Made by a program: the position numbers and the translations under genes. DNA of 55,475 nt from NCBI GenBank assembly GCA_964556665.1, contig CAZKXU010000007.1, positions 1 through 55,475 on the forward strand, written 5' to 3'. Numbering within the stretch: position 1 is the first letter of the stretch; each line of letters starts with the position of its first letter. The notes under the pieces are model-generated. The model did not search any database. It was not told the DNA's origin and saw nothing but the letters and a program-made list of their open reading frames with translations. Below, piece after piece: positions 8,008-15,808 of this stretch. This DNA is from CAZKXU01 sp964556665. Lineage in GTDB: Bacteria; Bdellovibrionota_C; UBA2361; CAZKXU01.

Positions 8008-9531
8008 CTACGTAGCGGGCTGGAAGCCCGCGGTCCCAGTATGTAAAGGTCTCTGAAAAATCCCAATCTTTCCGACAGAACCAGCTAGGGTATATCCCAA
8101 TTTAGCAGAGGGCGCCTGGGTGAGTTGTTTCTTTCGGCCTGCCGCTTCTATCACTAAAGAAACTTTACGTTCCCTCACGAGCTGCATAATCTTTGCACGG
8201 GAGGTCACACGGTAACGAGCCTGGCTTGCAGGCGTAAGTTGATCCGCCACCTTTAGTCCAAACCTGTTTTCTGTACCTGGATAGGAAACGGCATGTGTTT
8301 CAAAAAGATACCCTGACCAGCCGGCATACACGACTTCACCAGGAACGGTCAAACCATCAATCTTCTTTGAAAGTTCCCGTATCGATCTGACATTCCAGGT
8401 CTCAGCATTTATCGGGTTTCCAATGCCAGGCACACCGATACCGGTTGCCGTATAGCGATCGATGTCATAAAGTACATTTTTAAAGTACACACTGAATATG
8501 AAAACGAGAAGTACAGCGGTTAGTACCTTATTATTAAGCCTTTCACAGATTCGTTTCAAACCGTAGGTCGCCATAATTACTAGAAATGGCATAACCAATG
8601 AATAATACTGTAGGTATGGAGGATCGGGAATAAAACTTACTACAAAGAGCGTAAGAAAAAACCAGACCTCCGCGGCACGACTTGTGGTGACACGCCATAC
8701 TATCAGGAATGGAACAGATAAGAGAATTAAGAGTGGAAATTGATATCCGCCTAATTCAAAATTATGCCTAAGTGAAAAGAGTTTTAAAAAAATTAACTGT
8801 TTTGTCTCACCTGGGAGTTGGGCGCGGTTATCAGCACGGGAGAGGTGATACCCTAAATTATTAAAGATGAAGGCATCGAAATCATATAGCACAAATAAAA
8901 GAGCTGGAATCATGGCAAGCGCAAAGCCTAATATTAGAGCTTTGAGAGCGGAGTAATTTCTATCATATATATAGGTCAAGAACGGGACTACTAACACCAC
9001 AACCACATAAAGTCGTGTTTCAACGGCGAGCCCAATCAGTAAGCCGCAGATAAAAGCCTTGCGCCAAGTGGTCTCTCCACCCTGTAATGCCACGAAGGCA
9101 CCGAACAGCAGTAGAGCCGTTATTGGATATGATTTTATAGTAGTGTACCAAGGGAACACTAAGTTAGAGCTAAGAAAAAAGAGTATCGAGATTACTCCCC
9201 ATAGGAAGGAGGTTTTAGATCTAACATAGTTAAATATTAGAGTGCCGCAAAGCGCACTAAGCACGGCTGAGAATCCACGCAGAATATCCCATGAAGGTCC
9301 AAAAAGCTTAACAGGAATCGCATATAAAAAAGGGAAAAACGGCATCTGCGGGTAGAAAAAATCAAGGTAGGGCAGCTCTCCTTGTGATACCAATTTTGCA
9401 GCTATGGCATAATATCCGGAGTCAAGCTCGATTAGGCGCGACTGTGATATAGGGTATAGAAAAAGGAGCTGCGCGATGAATAGTACTACACTTTCGATAC
9501 TTTCTCTGTTGAGCAATTTTTTAAGATTCAT
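8008..9531 (-). CDS. GT-C (family 39-like) membrane glycosyltransferase
   Basis: A 507-residue polytopic protein of the dolichyl-phosphate-mannose-protein mannosyltransferase-like superfamily, which transfers sugars from lipid-linked donors on the periplasmic side. The first extracytoplasmic loop has RLIELDSGYYA with the catalytic-type Asp at residue 37, followed by PYLDFFYPQMPFFPF. About ten transmembrane helices precede a soluble C-terminal domain. The last ten residues (TGTAGFQPAT) and the stop codon are read from a GGGACCGCGG-family repeat at 8015-8040, so the original C-terminus has been replaced or extended. The substrate is unknown. It lies 11 bp after the c-type haem protein gene. Confidence 0.85.
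   Translation of the reverse strand: MNLKKLLNRESIESVVLFIAQLLFLYPISQSRLIELDSGYYAIAAKLVSQGELPYLDFFYPQMPFFPFLYAIPVKLFGPSWDILRGFSAVLSALCGTLIFNYVRSKTSFLWGVISILFFLSSNLVFPWYTTIKSYPITALLLFGAFVALQGGETTWRKAFICGLLIGLAVETRLYVVVVLVVPFLTYIYDRNYSALKALILGFALAMIPALLFVLYDFDAFIFNNLGYHLSRADNRAQLPGETKQLIFLKLFSLRHNFELGGYQFPLLILLSVPFLIVWRVTTSRAAEVWFFLTLFVVSFIPDPPYLQYYSLVMPFLVIMATYGLKRICERLNNKVLTAVLLVFIFSVYFKNVLYDIDRYTATGIGVPGIGNPINAETWNVRSIRELSKKIDGLTVPGEVVYAGWSGYLFETHAVSYPGTENRFGLKVADQLTPASQARYRVTSRAKIMQLVRERKVSLVIEAAGRKKQLTQAPSAKLGYTLAGSVGKIGIFQRPLHTGTAGFQPAT
8015..8040. repeat. Half copy of GGGACCGCGG palindrome inside a coding 3' end
   Basis: Only the right arm is present (GCGGGCTGGAAGC then CCGCGGTCCCAGT). 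It encodes the last residues of the glycosyltransferase at 8008-9531. No partner arm is visible on the 5' side; the long CTAG hairpin lies 53 bp away. Confidence 0.85.
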
Positions 9532-9542
9532 TCCTACTTGCC

Positions 9543-10685
9543 TTAGATACGCTCATTAATTTTCGGTATGCCGTAAGCGATATCGAAAAGCTCCTGAAAT
9601 TTTAACTTTATCTCATCAGGCAAGGAATTGCCGGAAGAACCAAGGTAGCCTAACGTTACGATTTCCTTATACACAACGAATGCTTTTTTTGCCCACTGTG
9701 TCTTTGGATACTCTCTTATGACCTGCTCAAGGTAGATCTCAGGATAACTGCTTACAACAAATGAAGAAATCTTCGAGTAACTTAATCCTAATAGATAGAG
9801 CGCCTCTGCACGCTTCGCATCCGGAAGATTAGGGTGCTCAAGGTACTGATGCAGCATGCCTGTGGCACGCAATAGTTCGACCGTGCGAGTACGCACCTCC
9901 CCTAGGCGATTCTCTGCTATGCTATCCCTAATCAGTGTAAATGCAAGAAGCAAAGGATCTGTACCGGATTTATAAGCCCCCCAATTTTTAATGGCTGCAA
10001 GCCACTGATCAATTTCAACTCTCTCGTAGTTTGAAAGCTTAGCTCTCTTTGCAAAATCCTGGAGACGTGCGTAGGCCTTAACAGGATCATTTTTGATTCT
10101 AGTATAAATGAGAAGCCAGCGTGCCAAGGCATCAGCTCTAAGCTCCTCGCTCTGAGGTGTCAGGGCTGCATTAAAGAATGCCTCCTCTGCCTGATCAAAC
10201 TGTCTGCTTGCGAATAGAAACTCCCCTCTTGCAAGCTCATTTCGGAATGCCACATCCGTGTTCGAGTCAAAGAACTGAATATTGACGGCAAAGGTGGAAT
10301 GACAACTAATACAGTGTGATGAGAGCTCTCTTAATTTCCAAAAACTCCAGCGCGGGTTATCTTTAAAGCTTACTGCTGCATCTGATATAATGCTCTGAAC
10401 CGCTTTTAACTGTGCACCGAATCCTGGTGCTTTAGAATATTTTGTGTCAAAGCTCGATATCTTATGAAAGCCATCAGCCATTAAATTTATTTTCTGAAGA
10501 ATAGTTTTACTGTTAGCAGGATTCTCAAAGCGTGGATTTGAGGCTAAATAAGGCTGTAATTCCTTAAAAGCTTTAAAGACACCTAGCATCGGTTTAGCAA
10601 CTCTAGGGTCGTTTTGCGCTGACACAATACTGGGCAGAGAAGATATAATTAACAATACAAGGTAGAGATAAGAGCTTCTAAGCAT
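9543..10685 (-). CDS. Exported c-type haem protein with helical repeats
   Basis: A 380-residue protein with a signal peptide (about residues 1-23, cleavage after VSA). One CxxCH haem-attachment motif, CISCH, lies at 125-129, so a single covalently bound haem is expected in the periplasm. From about residue 145 to the end the sequence is all-helical with TPR-like spacing (EEAFFNAAL, ALYLLGLSYSKI, AKKAFVVYKEIV). The combination suggests a periplasmic electron carrier or sensor that also binds partners. I do not recognise a named family. The gene is 11 bp upstream of the glycosyltransferase and probably co-transcribed with it. Confidence 0.75.
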   Translation of the reverse strand: MLRSSYLYLVLLIISSLPSIVSAQNDPRVAKPMLGVFKAFKELQPYLASNPRFENPANSKTILQKINLMADGFHKISSFDTKYSKAPGFGAQLKAVQSIISDAAVSFKDNPRWSFWKLRELSSHCISCHSTFAVNIQFFDSNTDVAFRNELARGEFLFASRQFDQAEEAFFNAALTPQSEELRADALARWLLIYTRIKNDPVKAYARLQDFAKRAKLSNYERVEIDQWLAAIKNWGAYKSGTDPLLLAFTLIRDSIAENRLGEVRTRTVELLRATGMLHQYLEHPNLPDAKRAEALYLLGLSYSKISSFVVSSYPEIYLEQVIREYPKTQWAKKAFVVYKEIVTLGYLGSSGNSLPDEIKLKFQELFDIAYGIPKINERI

Positions 10686-11108
10686 ATTCTGATCAGTTAA
10701 AGGTAAAATCCAGGCTCAGGTTAGCATAGAAGGAAGTGTCGTTCCACCTGGCTAATCTTCATATAATTTAGGGGGTTAGAAATGGGAGCTTGGATTAAAC
10801 TTCGTATTATTAGAATGATTATTCTAATGGCTCTCATTAAGAAGGAGCGTTGCTCTGGAGCTGTTTTTTAGTGGTGATTACGACTTTTATCTGAGTTAAA
10901 GCAACCTACTTCCAGACGAGGATTCAGAAAAGTTGATTAGGCATACTTACTGCGTGATAATCATGGAGAATAGTGTTTTTAGATAAATATTGGGTAGATG
11001 ATTTACTTCGGTACTTCACTTGAATTCAATTTCAACTGAAGTACCAAGATCGTAGTAAAGGTTTTACTCTCCGCAGGCACAGCCTGTTTCAAAAAGAACT
11101 ACTTCGTT
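10686..11108. other. Gene-free stretch with three hairpins
   Basis: No convincing gene. It holds a perfect 8-bp inverted repeat ATTAGAAT/ATTCTAAT (10809-10828, 4-nt loop), a 9-bp inverted repeat GGTACTTCA/TGAAGTACC (11010-11018 and 11037-11045), and the left arm of the strong hairpin at 11081-11120. These could be operators, terminators or insertion ends; the sequence alone does not decide. Confidence 0.6.
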
Positions 11109-11120
11109 TTGAAACAGGCT
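11081..11120. repeat. Perfect 14-bp hairpin at the edge of a GC-rich fragment
   Basis: Arms AGCCTGTTTCAAAA (11081-11094) and TTTTGAAACAGGCT (11107-11120) with a 12-nt loop. The sequence changes from AT-rich to clearly GC-rich immediately after the right arm. It may be a terminator for leftward transcription or an end of the inserted fragment. Confidence 0.7.
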
Positions 11121-11147
11121 GTTAGAGCTGGTCAATCCGACTGGCGG

Positions 11148-11486
11148 ATGGCTTGTGGAGGAAAGAAATTGAATTCGTACGGAGAGATCGGTGGAGGGGT
11201 GGTAACCCTTCCTGAGCAGTTGCGCTTGGAAAGGTGGACGTCTGTGCCCGAGGGGGGGATCGAAGTCATCATCAGGTTCGTCAAGTGGTTCCTCTCCTAC
11301 CGTGCACCTGGCTCCAAGCTCCAACTGCTCCTGAGTGGTCAGGGGGGCGAGAAGGAGTTGGAGTTCTGGATCGGCGAGCGTGGGGACCTGACAGTGGTCG
11401 GCGAGATGCCCAGGTCCCTCGAAGAGTGGGCCACAAACGACGCAAGGTGGCCGTTCAAGGAAAAAGCAAGAGCCGCGACGGCCTGA
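11148..11486 (+). CDS. Hypothetical protein in GC-rich fragment
   Basis: Frame of up to 125 codons (from TTG 11109); the first ATG at 11148 gives 112 residues. No family is recognised. The C-terminal two thirds look protein-like (IEVIIRFVKWFLSYR, then LLLSGQGGEKELEFWIGE, alternating hydrophobic strands and a helix), and G/C-ending codons dominate, unlike neighbouring genes. A GTG at 11246 preceded by GGAAAGG is another possible start. A 173-codon frame on the opposite strand has a Ser run and Pro/Cys-rich composition and is less credible. The gene probably arrived by horizontal transfer and may be a remnant. Confidence 0.4.
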   Translation: MACGGKKLNSYGEIGGGVVTLPEQLRLERWTSVPEGGIEVIIRFVKWFLSYRAPGSKLQLLLSGQGGEKELEFWIGERGDLTVVGEMPRSLEEWATNDARWPFKEKARAATA

Positions 11487-11489
11487 AGA

Positions 11490-11512
11490 GGAGGAAGACG
11501 ATGCAAACTTGA
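11490..11512 (+). pseudogene. Orphan ribosome site and three-codon gene start
   Basis: Directly after the stop codon of the preceding frame there is a strong ribosome site (AGGAGG, 6 nt before ATG 11501) followed by ATG CAA ACT TGA. The layout is that of a second operon gene whose body is missing just after the start. It probably marks the cut end of a transferred fragment; a functional tripeptide leader cannot be excluded. Confidence 0.4.
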
Positions 11513-11608
11513 CACACACCCCACCAGAAACCCAAACCGTAAAAGTCAAACAGAAAGGATTTATAACTACGGTCTTGGGCTTCAACTATTTTTATTTAAA
11601 ACTACAAG

Positions 11609-11689
11609 CCTGGGACCGCGGAGCTCCAGCTCCGCTAAGTATTGCATAGCAATCCGTAAAAAGCGGAGCTGGAGCTCCGCGGTCCCAGG
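11609..11689. repeat. GGGACCGCGG palindrome, AGCTCC subtype
   Basis: Perfect 27-bp arms at 11609-11635 and 11663-11689: CCTGGGACCGCGG then AGCTCCAGCTCCGC, and its reverse complement. The loop is 27 nt. It lies 6 bp beyond the stop of the leftward gene at 11696-13351, suiting a terminator or 3'-end stabiliser role. Confidence 0.9.
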
Positions 11690-11695
11690 GAAGAT

Positions 11696-13351
11696 TCACC
11701 CAGAAATTATCCCGGCAAGATCCTCTATCCTTAAATTCCCGCCAGCACAGGAGAAATTTGTAAATAATATGCCCGGCACATGTGCTTTATCTAAATTACT
11801 ATGACCGATCCATCTGCCGCTGCTTGAAAAGAGCTCCTCCTCAATACCTCCTATCGCACTTAGGTAAGAGACCCGATAACCAGGGGCTAGTCCTAGAATT
11901 AGATCCGGTGCAGATGAAAGGTATTTTCCTTTATATATACCATCTCTTCGATAAACCTTTGATACGACCGGATCAAGCCCGTAGCGCAGCTCCGCAAAAC
12001 TCCTCTCTATCTGCGATAGAACCTGCTCACGATGACGCTCCTCAAGAATACCGTTTTTCTCCCTCTCTTTTTGATTTAGGTATATTCCACCATAACCAAC
12101 TGCATACGCCTCGGTCTTTGACCAATTCACAGCCTCAAAATGGCTTGACGGCATTTCATGTCTAGTCTTAAGAAATCCTGCTTTTTTTAACCAGGTATTA
12201 ATATTCACAAATTTGCGAAGCGGACCAAATCCGGATGGGGAGAAAAGAATAACTTTATCATCTGCTCCTATGCGTCCTAACAGATCTCCAAGAAAGCGAT
12301 CTTTTTCCAGATAATACTCCTCTATTTTAGATGGAACTTTAGTAATTGAGCTGTCCCAATAGAGACTCTTAAGCTTTTCAGCGGAGTTGAAAACTACACT
12401 TAATACCTTATTATCCGCACGATCAAACTCGCTCCAAAAGATGCGCTCCCGCCATGCTTCATTTAGTTTAAGTAATTTTTCAAAACCTTCTAGCGGTAGA
12501 TGACTTTTCAGCTGCGCCTCAAAATCATGATCTAAATTTAAAGTATCAAAATCATCGAGATACGGAGCTGGCTGTAAAGGCCTAATATAGAGCTTAAAAG
12601 TAGGTCGTACGGAGATTAGGTAGGCACGAAAGAGCATGCTCCTCTTTGAAAAGATCGAACTACGTAAACTCAAGCGAATAGGAGCGCTCCAGCTGCCTAC
12701 TGTTATCTCTCTTACCGCCCCCTGTAAAAATACAGCACAGCTTTCAGACCCTAAACTTATTTTTAGGGGAACATTAAGATCTTGCTCTGCCCTCTTTGCA
12801 GCCCTGTAACAAAGAGCTGTTACTATCTCACTATTTACTACTGAAACTGGAACCGTACCTATATCACCTCGCCCAATCTCCTCTGCAGCGGAGGTAAAAT
12901 ATAGGGAGTTCAATTCAGCACCGTTCATAGTGATAGCTCCATGCTCAGCGAATAGCCTCCCTACTCCCTTACACACCGGATAACTTACGGGCCAACCGAT
13001 AGTCGAGCACTGGATACCGCGCTTCTGCAGTGTGCTCCAGAATGGAGTACAACGTTGACCGCTAGATAATACTGGGCTTAACCAGTTTTTTTTATGGTAT
13101 CTCTCTGTACGGTACGGTTGATAATTAGCAGGATCTCTTGATATCGAATCAAAGATCCCTAGCTCACCCGGATTAACACCACAGGCCGCGACACTCCACA
13201 GCACCTCTTTACAACTAGGGGTAGTGGTAGTTAACTGATTAAAATGTAGCTTTGAAAAATTAGGAAGTTTATTCTCAGCCTGAAGGCGGAGACACACACT
13301 TGGATCTAATCCGCCTACCCCAATTACAATGACCCGTGGTTGCTGCGACAT
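11696..13351 (-). CDS. Alkaline-phosphatase-superfamily phosphodiesterase-like protein
   Basis: A 551-residue protein. The N-terminus RVIVIGVGGLDPS matches the first metal-binding motif of type I phosphodiesterase/nucleotide pyrophosphatase proteins; TTTTPSCKEVLWSVAACG with NPGELGIFDS follows at the nucleophile and substrate region. The C-terminal third has GYGGIYLNQKERE and GRWIGHSNLDKAHVPG, the latter like the His metal site of the family. No signal peptide, so probably cytosolic or membrane-associated through its partner. It starts 2 bp after a small membrane-protein gene with a YIDPGTG motif, a pairing often seen with this family. Substrate unknown. Confidence 0.8.
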   Translation of the reverse strand: MSQQPRVIVIGVGGLDPSVCLRLQAENKLPNFSKLHFNQLTTTTPSCKEVLWSVAACGVNPGELGIFDSISRDPANYQPYRTERYHKKNWLSPVLSSGQRCTPFWSTLQKRGIQCSTIGWPVSYPVCKGVGRLFAEHGAITMNGAELNSLYFTSAAEEIGRGDIGTVPVSVVNSEIVTALCYRAAKRAEQDLNVPLKISLGSESCAVFLQGAVREITVGSWSAPIRLSLRSSIFSKRSMLFRAYLISVRPTFKLYIRPLQPAPYLDDFDTLNLDHDFEAQLKSHLPLEGFEKLLKLNEAWRERIFWSEFDRADNKVLSVVFNSAEKLKSLYWDSSITKVPSKIEEYYLEKDRFLGDLLGRIGADDKVILFSPSGFGPLRKFVNINTWLKKAGFLKTRHEMPSSHFEAVNWSKTEAYAVGYGGIYLNQKEREKNGILEERHREQVLSQIERSFAELRYGLDPVVSKVYRRDGIYKGKYLSSAPDLILGLAPGYRVSYLSAIGGIEEELFSSSGRWIGHSNLDKAHVPGILFTNFSCAGGNLRIEDLAGIISG

Positions 13352-13353
13352 TC

Positions 13354-13527
13354 CTAATCGTTTTTACCTTTAAAAATCCTAGCTATCCAACCAAGAAGTG
13401 GTCGCCAGAATAATTTTAGAATAAATGCAACAATTGCGACAGCTATGCCCAGCACTATAGGTGCTGCTGAGCCGATGGCGATATTACCGGTGCCAGGATC
13501 GATGTATGGGATGAGAATCATATGCAT
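13354..13527 (-). CDS. Small YIDPGTG membrane protein
   Basis: A 57-residue protein from ATG 13527 (or 55 from ATG 13521). A longer frame from 13575 would take its N-terminus from the adjacent repeat and is unlikely to be used. The protein shows PYIDPGTGNIAIG at its N-terminus, one transmembrane helix (about residues 17-38) and a basic tail (GWIARIFKGKND). The YxDPGTG motif marks a family of tiny membrane proteins commonly next to alkaline-phosphatase-superfamily enzymes; here the enzyme gene begins 2 bp downstream. It is probably a membrane partner or anchor. Confidence 0.75.
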   Translation of the reverse strand: MHMILIPYIDPGTGNIAIGSAAPIVLGIAVAIVAFILKLFWRPLLGWIARIFKGKND

Positions 13528-13537
13528 GGTGTGTAGC

Positions 13538-13611
13538 CTGGGACCGCGGACTTCCAGTCCGCTACGTAGTGCCATGTAATTCCTTTGCGGACTGGAAGTC
13601 CGCGGTCCCAG
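13538..13611. repeat. GGGACCGCGG palindrome, ACTTCC subtype
   Basis: 25-bp arms at 13538-13562 and 13587-13611 (CTGGGACCGCGG + ACTTCCAGTCCGC and its reverse complement). It separates the end of the flagellar/kinase operon (stop at 13623) from the small YIDPGTG gene. Confidence 0.9.
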
Positions 13612-13622
13612 TCCACCGCACC

Positions 13623-14786
13623 TTACCCCGCCAGCTCAATCTTCTCAAGCGGTAATATTAGGCAAAACTTACTGCCATGTCCAACCTCTGAGCTTACCTC
13701 AATCTTTCCGCAATGCAGATCAATAATCCGGCTTACAACCGCGAGTCCTAGCCCAATGCCCTCACTCTCTCCCAGGCTTGAACTGCCGCGCGTAAACTTG
13801 GCGAAGAGTGATGGCAGCTCATCGCGTGGAATACCTCGTCCGTTATCCTCGATAAATACCCGTGCAAATTTTGCTAGTGAGCTTTCATAAAATCCATCGC
13901 TTCCGATATTAATCGAGATCTGCTTACTGTCATTATATTTTACGCCGTTACTAATAAGATTAATAAACACACGCCTAAGTAGAGATTCATTCCCCCAAAC
14001 AACCGGTAATTCCCCGATGCCGATCTGAATATCAAGGGAATCTTTAAATTCAAGATCACTAATGACCTCCTCTACTAATTTTGCCAGATCAACCCGTGTC
14101 ATATTAGCGGCTTTTGCACCGATCCGTGCAAAATCATACATCGCCTGCACGATCCCGGTCAGTCGCTCAGTACTCCGGCTTGCTCGTTGCAAAAGCTCGG
14201 TCATACGTGTATCGATTTTCCCTTTATAGGTATCTAGGATATACTCAATTTTCATCGAGAGCCCGCCCAGTGGGCCGCGAATATCATGCGCCACCATGGC
14301 GCTAAAGTCATCCAGTCTTTTATTTTTCTCCTCAAGCAACTGGTTGGCTTCTACAAGCCGGGCAATCAACCTTCGATTCTCATCCTCTAAGCGGCGGATG
14401 CGGAGAGCATGCCGCACAGCAGGACAGAGCTCATTTTCCCAGCTTTCATTTTTAACGATTACCTTGTCACAACCGGCATTGTAGGCATCCGCCACTATGC
14501 GTGGATCGGAGCAGTCTGAGACAACTAATACTGCCGGCTCATGATCCTGTAGTCTTAACTCATGAATCAGCTCAGGGACACCCTCTTTGACAAAGCTGTA
14601 GTCAAGAACCACTATATCAGAGAGATTTTTTTCTGCTGCGCGATTAAGCTCTTTGCGTGAGTCAAAGCCTCTGACATTAGAGCCTGGTATCTCTTTACTT
14701 AGAAGTGAAATTGAACGCGCTAAATTTTCAGGGTCGGAATCAAGTACCAGTATCCGTTCCTGCCCACGGGTTTCTACCTGGTCCAT
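13623..14786 (-). CDS. Hybrid receiver-histidine kinase
   Basis: A 387-residue soluble kinase with the receiver in front: residues 11-125 carry phospho-acceptor D62 (IVVLDYSF) and Lys 112 (VIVKNES). A short coiled linker (130-160) leads to the HisKA domain with H167 (MVAHDIRGPLG), then the HATPase domain with N box NLISNGVKYND, G1 box EDNGRGIP and G2 box GIGLGLAV. There is no transmembrane segment, so it reads an internal signal or receives phosphate from another kinase. It follows fliA by 11 bp at the end of the flhB-flhA-flhG-fliA operon, suggesting a role in flagellar control or chemotaxis-like signalling. Confidence 0.9.
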   Translation of the reverse strand: MDQVETRGQERILVLDSDPENLARSISLLSKEIPGSNVRGFDSRKELNRAAEKNLSDIVVLDYSFVKEGVPELIHELRLQDHEPAVLVVSDCSDPRIVADAYNAGCDKVIVKNESWENELCPAVRHALRIRRLEDENRRLIARLVEANQLLEEKNKRLDDFSAMVAHDIRGPLGGLSMKIEYILDTYKGKIDTRMTELLQRASRSTERLTGIVQAMYDFARIGAKAANMTRVDLAKLVEEVISDLEFKDSLDIQIGIGELPVVWGNESLLRRVFINLISNGVKYNDSKQISINIGSDGFYESSLAKFARVFIEDNGRGIPRDELPSLFAKFTRGSSSLGESEGIGLGLAVVSRIIDLHCGKIEVSSEVGHGSKFCLILPLEKIELAG

Positions 14787-14797
14787 CGTTTTCCCTA

Positions 14798-15547
14798 CTA
14801 AACAGCATTCTTAAGATAATTTTTGAGCCGAATTAAAGCTCGCGATCTGATCTGCGAAGCTCTAGACTCTGTCACGCCTAAGATCTCGCCGATTTCCTTC
14901 AGGTTTAACTCCTCATAGAAATAGAGACTGATCACAAGTCTTTCCTTCTCTGGAAGCCGGTCTAGTGCACGCGCAATCAGGCTTAGTTTTTCACCACCTA
15001 GAAGTTTTCCGAGCGGATCAGGTGATTTACTGGCAAACCACTCCTCTGCTTGAAAGCGTTCCTCTCCATGACCGAATCCTAGCTCTTCAAAGCTTAGCAT
15101 CACTATGCTACCGACCTCACCTAGGAGCGCCTGTAGCTCCGTTACTTCAATACTAAGCTCACGTGCAACCTCTGTATCGGTAGCCGGTCTGCCGAGTTTC
15201 TGCTCGATTTTTTGATAGGCCTGTTCAATGCGATGGGATTTGAAACGTAATGATCTGGGTAGCCAATCCTGAGAGCGGAAGCTGTCTAGAATAGCGCCCC
15301 TAATTCTGAATTGCGCATAAGTTGTAAAATTTGTTTCATGCTTCGGATCAAACTTCTCTAAGGCGTCAACCAAGCCGATAATACCGGAATTTAACATCTC
15401 CCGTATATCAACATCCTTCGGCAAACGTCCCGAGAGTCGATGCACCACCTTTTTTACTAGCGGTAGATAACTCTTGATGAGCTCCTCTTTTTCGAAGTCA
15501 TCAACACTTTTATACGCTTCTACTACACTTGGTTTAGGCTTGGCCAC
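14798..15547 (-). CDS. fliA: Flagellar sigma factor (sigma-28)
   Basis: RNA polymerase sigma factor for late flagellar genes. The 249 residues contain region 2 (SYLPLVKKVVHRLSGRLP, MLNSGIIGLVDALEKFDP, TYAQFRIRGAILDSFRSQDW), region 3 (IEQAYQKIEQKLGRP, ELSIEV) and region 4 (LPEKERLVISLYFYEE and the helix-turn-helix LKEIGEILGVTESRASQIRS). Length and motifs match FliA/WhiG. The start overlaps the upstream small membrane-protein gene by 14 bp. The antagonist FlgM is encoded at 35807-36133. Confidence 0.95.
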   Translation of the reverse strand: MAKPKPSVVEAYKSVDDFEKEELIKSYLPLVKKVVHRLSGRLPKDVDIREMLNSGIIGLVDALEKFDPKHETNFTTYAQFRIRGAILDSFRSQDWLPRSLRFKSHRIEQAYQKIEQKLGRPATDTEVARELSIEVTELQALLGEVGSIVMLSFEELGFGHGEERFQAEEWFASKSPDPLGKLLGGEKLSLIARALDRLPEKERLVISLYFYEELNLKEIGEILGVTESRASQIRSRALIRLKNYLKNAV

Positions 15548-15806
15548 GATTCATCTCCTCATAAGTTGCCCAGATTCGGATCAACACCCTGCTGACTACA
15601 CCAACTACTAAAACTGCCGCTACCGCCCGGAATGTTATCGATACTATACCTGCTCCGGCCATCATTCCTGCGACTATCACCACAGAGAACGCTATCAAAG
15701 ATACCGCTGCAGCTAATTTGTGAATTCCTGCATACCTAATCTTCTTCGTCTTAGGTCCAGCGTTTGCTTTAGCTGTTCGTGCTGGTGTCTTTCCTTTAGT
15801 TGCCAT
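15534..15806 (-). CDS. Small two-helix membrane protein in flagellar operon
   Basis: A 90-residue protein with a basic, Lys/Ala-rich N-terminus (about 1-30) and two hydrophobic segments (about 33-52 and 56-76). It lies 2 bp after flhG and overlaps fliA, so it is translated as part of the operon. No family is recognised; it may influence flagellar assembly or polar placement, but this rests only on position. Confidence 0.7.
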   Translation of the reverse strand: MATKGKTPARTAKANAGPKTKKIRYAGIHKLAAAVSLIAFSVVIVAGMMAGAGIVSITFRAVAAVLVVGVVSRVLIRIWATYEEMNRGQA

Positions 15807-15808
15807 TT

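Noticed and set aside
7755..8066. Open frames on both strands inside the long hairpin
   Set aside because: Both fall in the palindrome and the adjacent repeat; the two translations mirror each other and have no protein-like organisation.
11064..11585. 173-codon leftward frame across the GC-rich fragment
   Set aside because: Ser run, Pro/Cys-rich composition and poor start context; the opposite frame has better hydrophobic patterning and codon choice.
11081..11600. Integron cassette with attC site
   Set aside because: No matching pair of RYYYAAC/GTTRRRY core sites bounds the fragment; the hairpin is a simple perfect stem.
13354..13575. 73-residue version of the YIDPGTG protein
   Set aside because: Its first 16 residues are encoded by the adjacent palindromic repeat; ATG 13527 or 13521 gives the family-typical N-terminus.
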